Assembly: GCA_900128565.1 (NCBI GenBank)
Contig: LT636089.1
Coordinates: 1 to 16,684 of the forward strand
Reading direction: 5' to 3'
Origin: Stramenopiles sp. TOSAG23-6
Lineage: Eukaryota > Sar
DNA length: 16,684 bases
In this document: positions 14,919-16,684 of the stretch, in pieces
Position numbering within the stretch: the stretch's first letter is position 1
Layout: every line of letters starts with the position of its first letter
Notes under the pieces: generated by a model
The model's input: only the letters and a program-made list of their open reading frames with translations
Databases searched by the model: none
Told to the model about the DNA's origin: nothing
Translations under genes and position numbers: made by a program

Positions 14919-16684
14919 TTAGTGTCGTTTCTTTTCCTGCCTTGAACTTCGATTAGATGATTTCCTGGATGATTTTTTTGGTGTTCGAGTTGATCTAGAT
15001 TTAGATTTTGATTTAGGTCTAGATCTTGCTTTTGATTTATTTGAATCTTTGACATTTGTTTCGGTGCTACCCCTACTCAATAATTTTGCATTTGCCTTTA
15101 ATTTTGACCTACACTGTGCGATACCAACTATTTCTGCTTCTTCATCACTGTAATCATCTGATATACTTCCACTTGCGCTTGTAGATGAATTAGTTTGTAT
15201 TGTTGTAGTGTCATTCTTGCTAGATTTCGTGTTTCCTCTTGTATTTTGTCCACGATTTGCATGTGTACTATTTTGTACTGCAAAAGTGTCATTCTTGATT
15301 ATGTTTCCTCCTCTACCTTGTTCGCGATTTGCTGCCTTTATTCTTAATTTTGTAATTTTTTCAGCAATTTCTGCCATCAAATGACAAAAACCTTGAGGGT
15401 CAGTTTCGTTGGACATCATTTTCGTAGATACAGTAATTTTTAACATTTTACACAAATGAAAAATGCCATCCCTTGCATTTTCAAATATTTTTTTTGACTC
15501 TTTATATTTAGCTTTTTTCATGTTTAGAACACTTTCGGCTTTAAAGTTTTCATCATCTATTTGCCTTATGTGACGCGAGCTAACCACAGTTGATCCATAT
15601 TTCACTTCTTCTATTTCCTTCTGTAAACGAGTTTTCTCTTTATGCAGATGTCGTTTCATTTCTTCATATTCTTCCATTTGTTCTAGTAGAGCAGACTCTT
15701 CTTGTTCTCTATTTACAAATTTCATAAATATTTCCTCTGGATTTGTAATTCCAGTTGCGTTCTTTATTTTCTCAAATGCATCTTCATATTCACTCTTTTT
15801 TTTCTGTAACTTGCCTTTGGAACGACCCAAAGTTGCACTTATTACAGCATGTTGAGACGCTTTGTCAAGTAATTCCTTTTCTTCTTTTTGAGTCAGATCT
15901 CCGGCTACAGATAAAACTATATCTTTTCGTCGTTTCATTCGCATTTCCTTTTCTTCATGTGTCTGATCCATTCGAAGTTTCATTCGTTCCAGTTTTATTA
16001 ATACATCATCTCTCATTTCTTTATTATACTTCATTTCCTTGAGTAATTCTGGTTTTGCATTCTTCAATATACTTTGTCTTTCATGTTCTGCTTCCTGTTG
16101 TTCTCGTAGTAAAGTGTGAAAAATATTTCGAGTTTCAAAAGCCTTTTTTTCTATATCGCGAAGCTGGTGGCGTTCTCTAAATGGTACAGTTTCACAAAAT
16201 GCTATAACTTTTTTATAAAATTTCTTTGTCTCATTAGCATCTGCGAGAGCTTCTTGCATTCTATCAAGTCTTGAATTAAGTTCATTCATCATCAATTCAC
16301 CATCTCGAATGCATTCAGCAGTAAAACTATCTTGTCGTTCTCTTTCAGCGACATGTTGAAGCAACTCATCTAATACGTTCTGCTTTGTATCATCTTCGAA
16401 TACAAGCTTATCAAACTGCACCCTTAATGAATTCATGTGTTTCAAAGCTTCGGCTTTCTTCTGCTCTGCTTCATTCAAAGCATACCCGCTCATATGCACA
16501 GGTACATTTGCTAAATGAGCTGTCGTTGCTGGTGTAGCAGTACTCATAGACCGAGCATCCTTTTCATTAATTATGCCTCCTGTAAATATCTTATGTATAC
16601 GTTTTCCGGTAGCTTTTGCATGCTTTTCAACCGTTGGAAACCTTGTGCCACGTGTACGAGATCTTGTAGTAGGCCTGGAAAATG
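14919..16684 (-). CDS. Coiled-coil outer-dynein-arm docking-type protein, ODAD3/CCDC151-like (5' partial)
   Basis: The frame runs 542 residues from ATG 16545-16547 to the stop at 14919. It is also open, without any stop or other ATG, from 16548 to the window edge (GTRFPTVEKHAKATGKRIH, then KIFTGGIINEKDARS), so the true start probably lies outside. Most of the protein to about residue 390 (numbered from that ATG) is charged helix. The block NATGITNPEEIFMKF then EIEEVKYG resembles the conserved region of ODA-docking proteins; EE(V/L)KY favours CCDC151/ODA10 over CCDC114/ODA1. Such proteins anchor outer dynein arms on axonemal doublets. The C-terminal 150 residues are low-complexity: Asn/Thr/Ser-rich, an acidic DDYSDEEAE patch, then Ser/Arg/Lys-rich. 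The exact orthology is moderate; a filamentous axonemal protein is likely. Confidence 0.68.
   Translation of the reverse strand, partial: FSRPTTRSRTRGTRFPTVEKHAKATGKRIHKIFTGGIINEKDARSMSTATPATTAHLANVPVHMSGYALNEAEQKKAEALKHMNSLRVQFDKLVFEDDTKQNVLDELLQHVAERERQDSFTAECIRDGELMMNELNSRLDRMQEALADANETKKFYKKVIAFCETVPFRERHQLRDIEKKAFETRNIFHTLLREQQEAEHERQSILKNAKPELLKEMKYNKEMRDDVLIKLERMKLRMDQTHEEKEMRMKRRKDIVLSVAGDLTQKEEKELLDKASQHAVISATLGRSKGKLQKKKSEYEDAFEKIKNATGITNPEEIFMKFVNREQEESALLEQMEEYEEMKRHLHKEKTRLQKEIEEVKYGSTVVSSRHIRQIDDENFKAESVLNMKKAKYKESKKIFENARDGIFHLCKMLKITVSTKMMSNETDPQGFCHLMAEIAEKITKLRIKAANREQGRGGNIIKNDTFAVQNSTHANRGQNTRGNTKSSKNDTTTIQTNSSTSASGSISDDYSDEEAEIVGIAQCRSKLKANAKLLSRGSTETNVKDSNKSKARSRPKSKSKSRSTRTPKKSSRKSSNRSSRQEKKRH

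Noticed and set aside
1-16684. CRISPR arrays, tRNA or rRNA genes, bacterial operons
   Set aside because: No spaced repeats of that form, no cloverleaf or rRNA-like segment that I could recognise by eye, and the gene content is clearly eukaryotic.

Overview
The window is nuclear DNA of a compact, AT-rich, flagellated single-celled eukaryote. Evidence: ORFs of up to about 750 codons use the standard code (TAA, TAG and TGA all end genes), intergenic gaps are only 55 to about 415 bp, AATAAA-type signals follow several stops, and a kinesin-2 motor and an outer-dynein-arm docking-type protein point to a cilium. The lineage cannot be fixed from sequence alone; a stramenopile-like or other algal/heterotrophic flagellate is my guess. 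One base (4993) is N.

Layout, left to right: QTRT2 C-terminal part (+, 5' end outside the window); ASH-like/SAM-domain protein (-); predicted secreted protein (+); short Cys/Gln/Tyr-rich protein (-); kinesin-2 KIF3B/FLA8 type (+); NF-YC histone-fold subunit (-); zfwd-like WD40 protein (+); signal-peptide protein with an Ala/Lys/Glu repeat and an ankyrin-like repeat (-); unrecognised 194-aa protein (-); F-box-like plus DUF4246 protein (+); ODAD3/CCDC151-like coiled-coil protein (-, 5' end outside the window). Strands alternate almost perfectly. Three of the eleven genes have probable ciliary roles. The others (tRNA modification, CCAAT-box transcription, secreted proteins) show no shared pathway.

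The most unusual content is the introns. Nine genes show none. The only introns seen, two in QTRT2 (one cut by the window edge) and two in the DUF4246 gene, are copies of one short element of about 100 bp. It starts GTATGTTTTATTTT, carries a near-palindrome and TACCTAAC (branch-point-like), then a T-rich tract, and ends CCAAAATACAT or a close variant. This is the signature of introner elements. In all three complete copies, the join that keeps frame and conserved protein residues puts the 3' boundary after ...ATACAT rather than after AG. This suggests GT-AT introns whose ends can base-pair (GTAT.../...ATAC). A fifth, partial copy of the core lies between genes in the opposite orientation and is a perfect 16-bp palindrome.

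Other signals: telomere-like TTAGGG repeats in two divergent promoters, a tandem pair of CACGTG boxes, a CCAAT-rich inverted repeat upstream of the signal-peptide protein, and several coding or gene-end tandem duplications.
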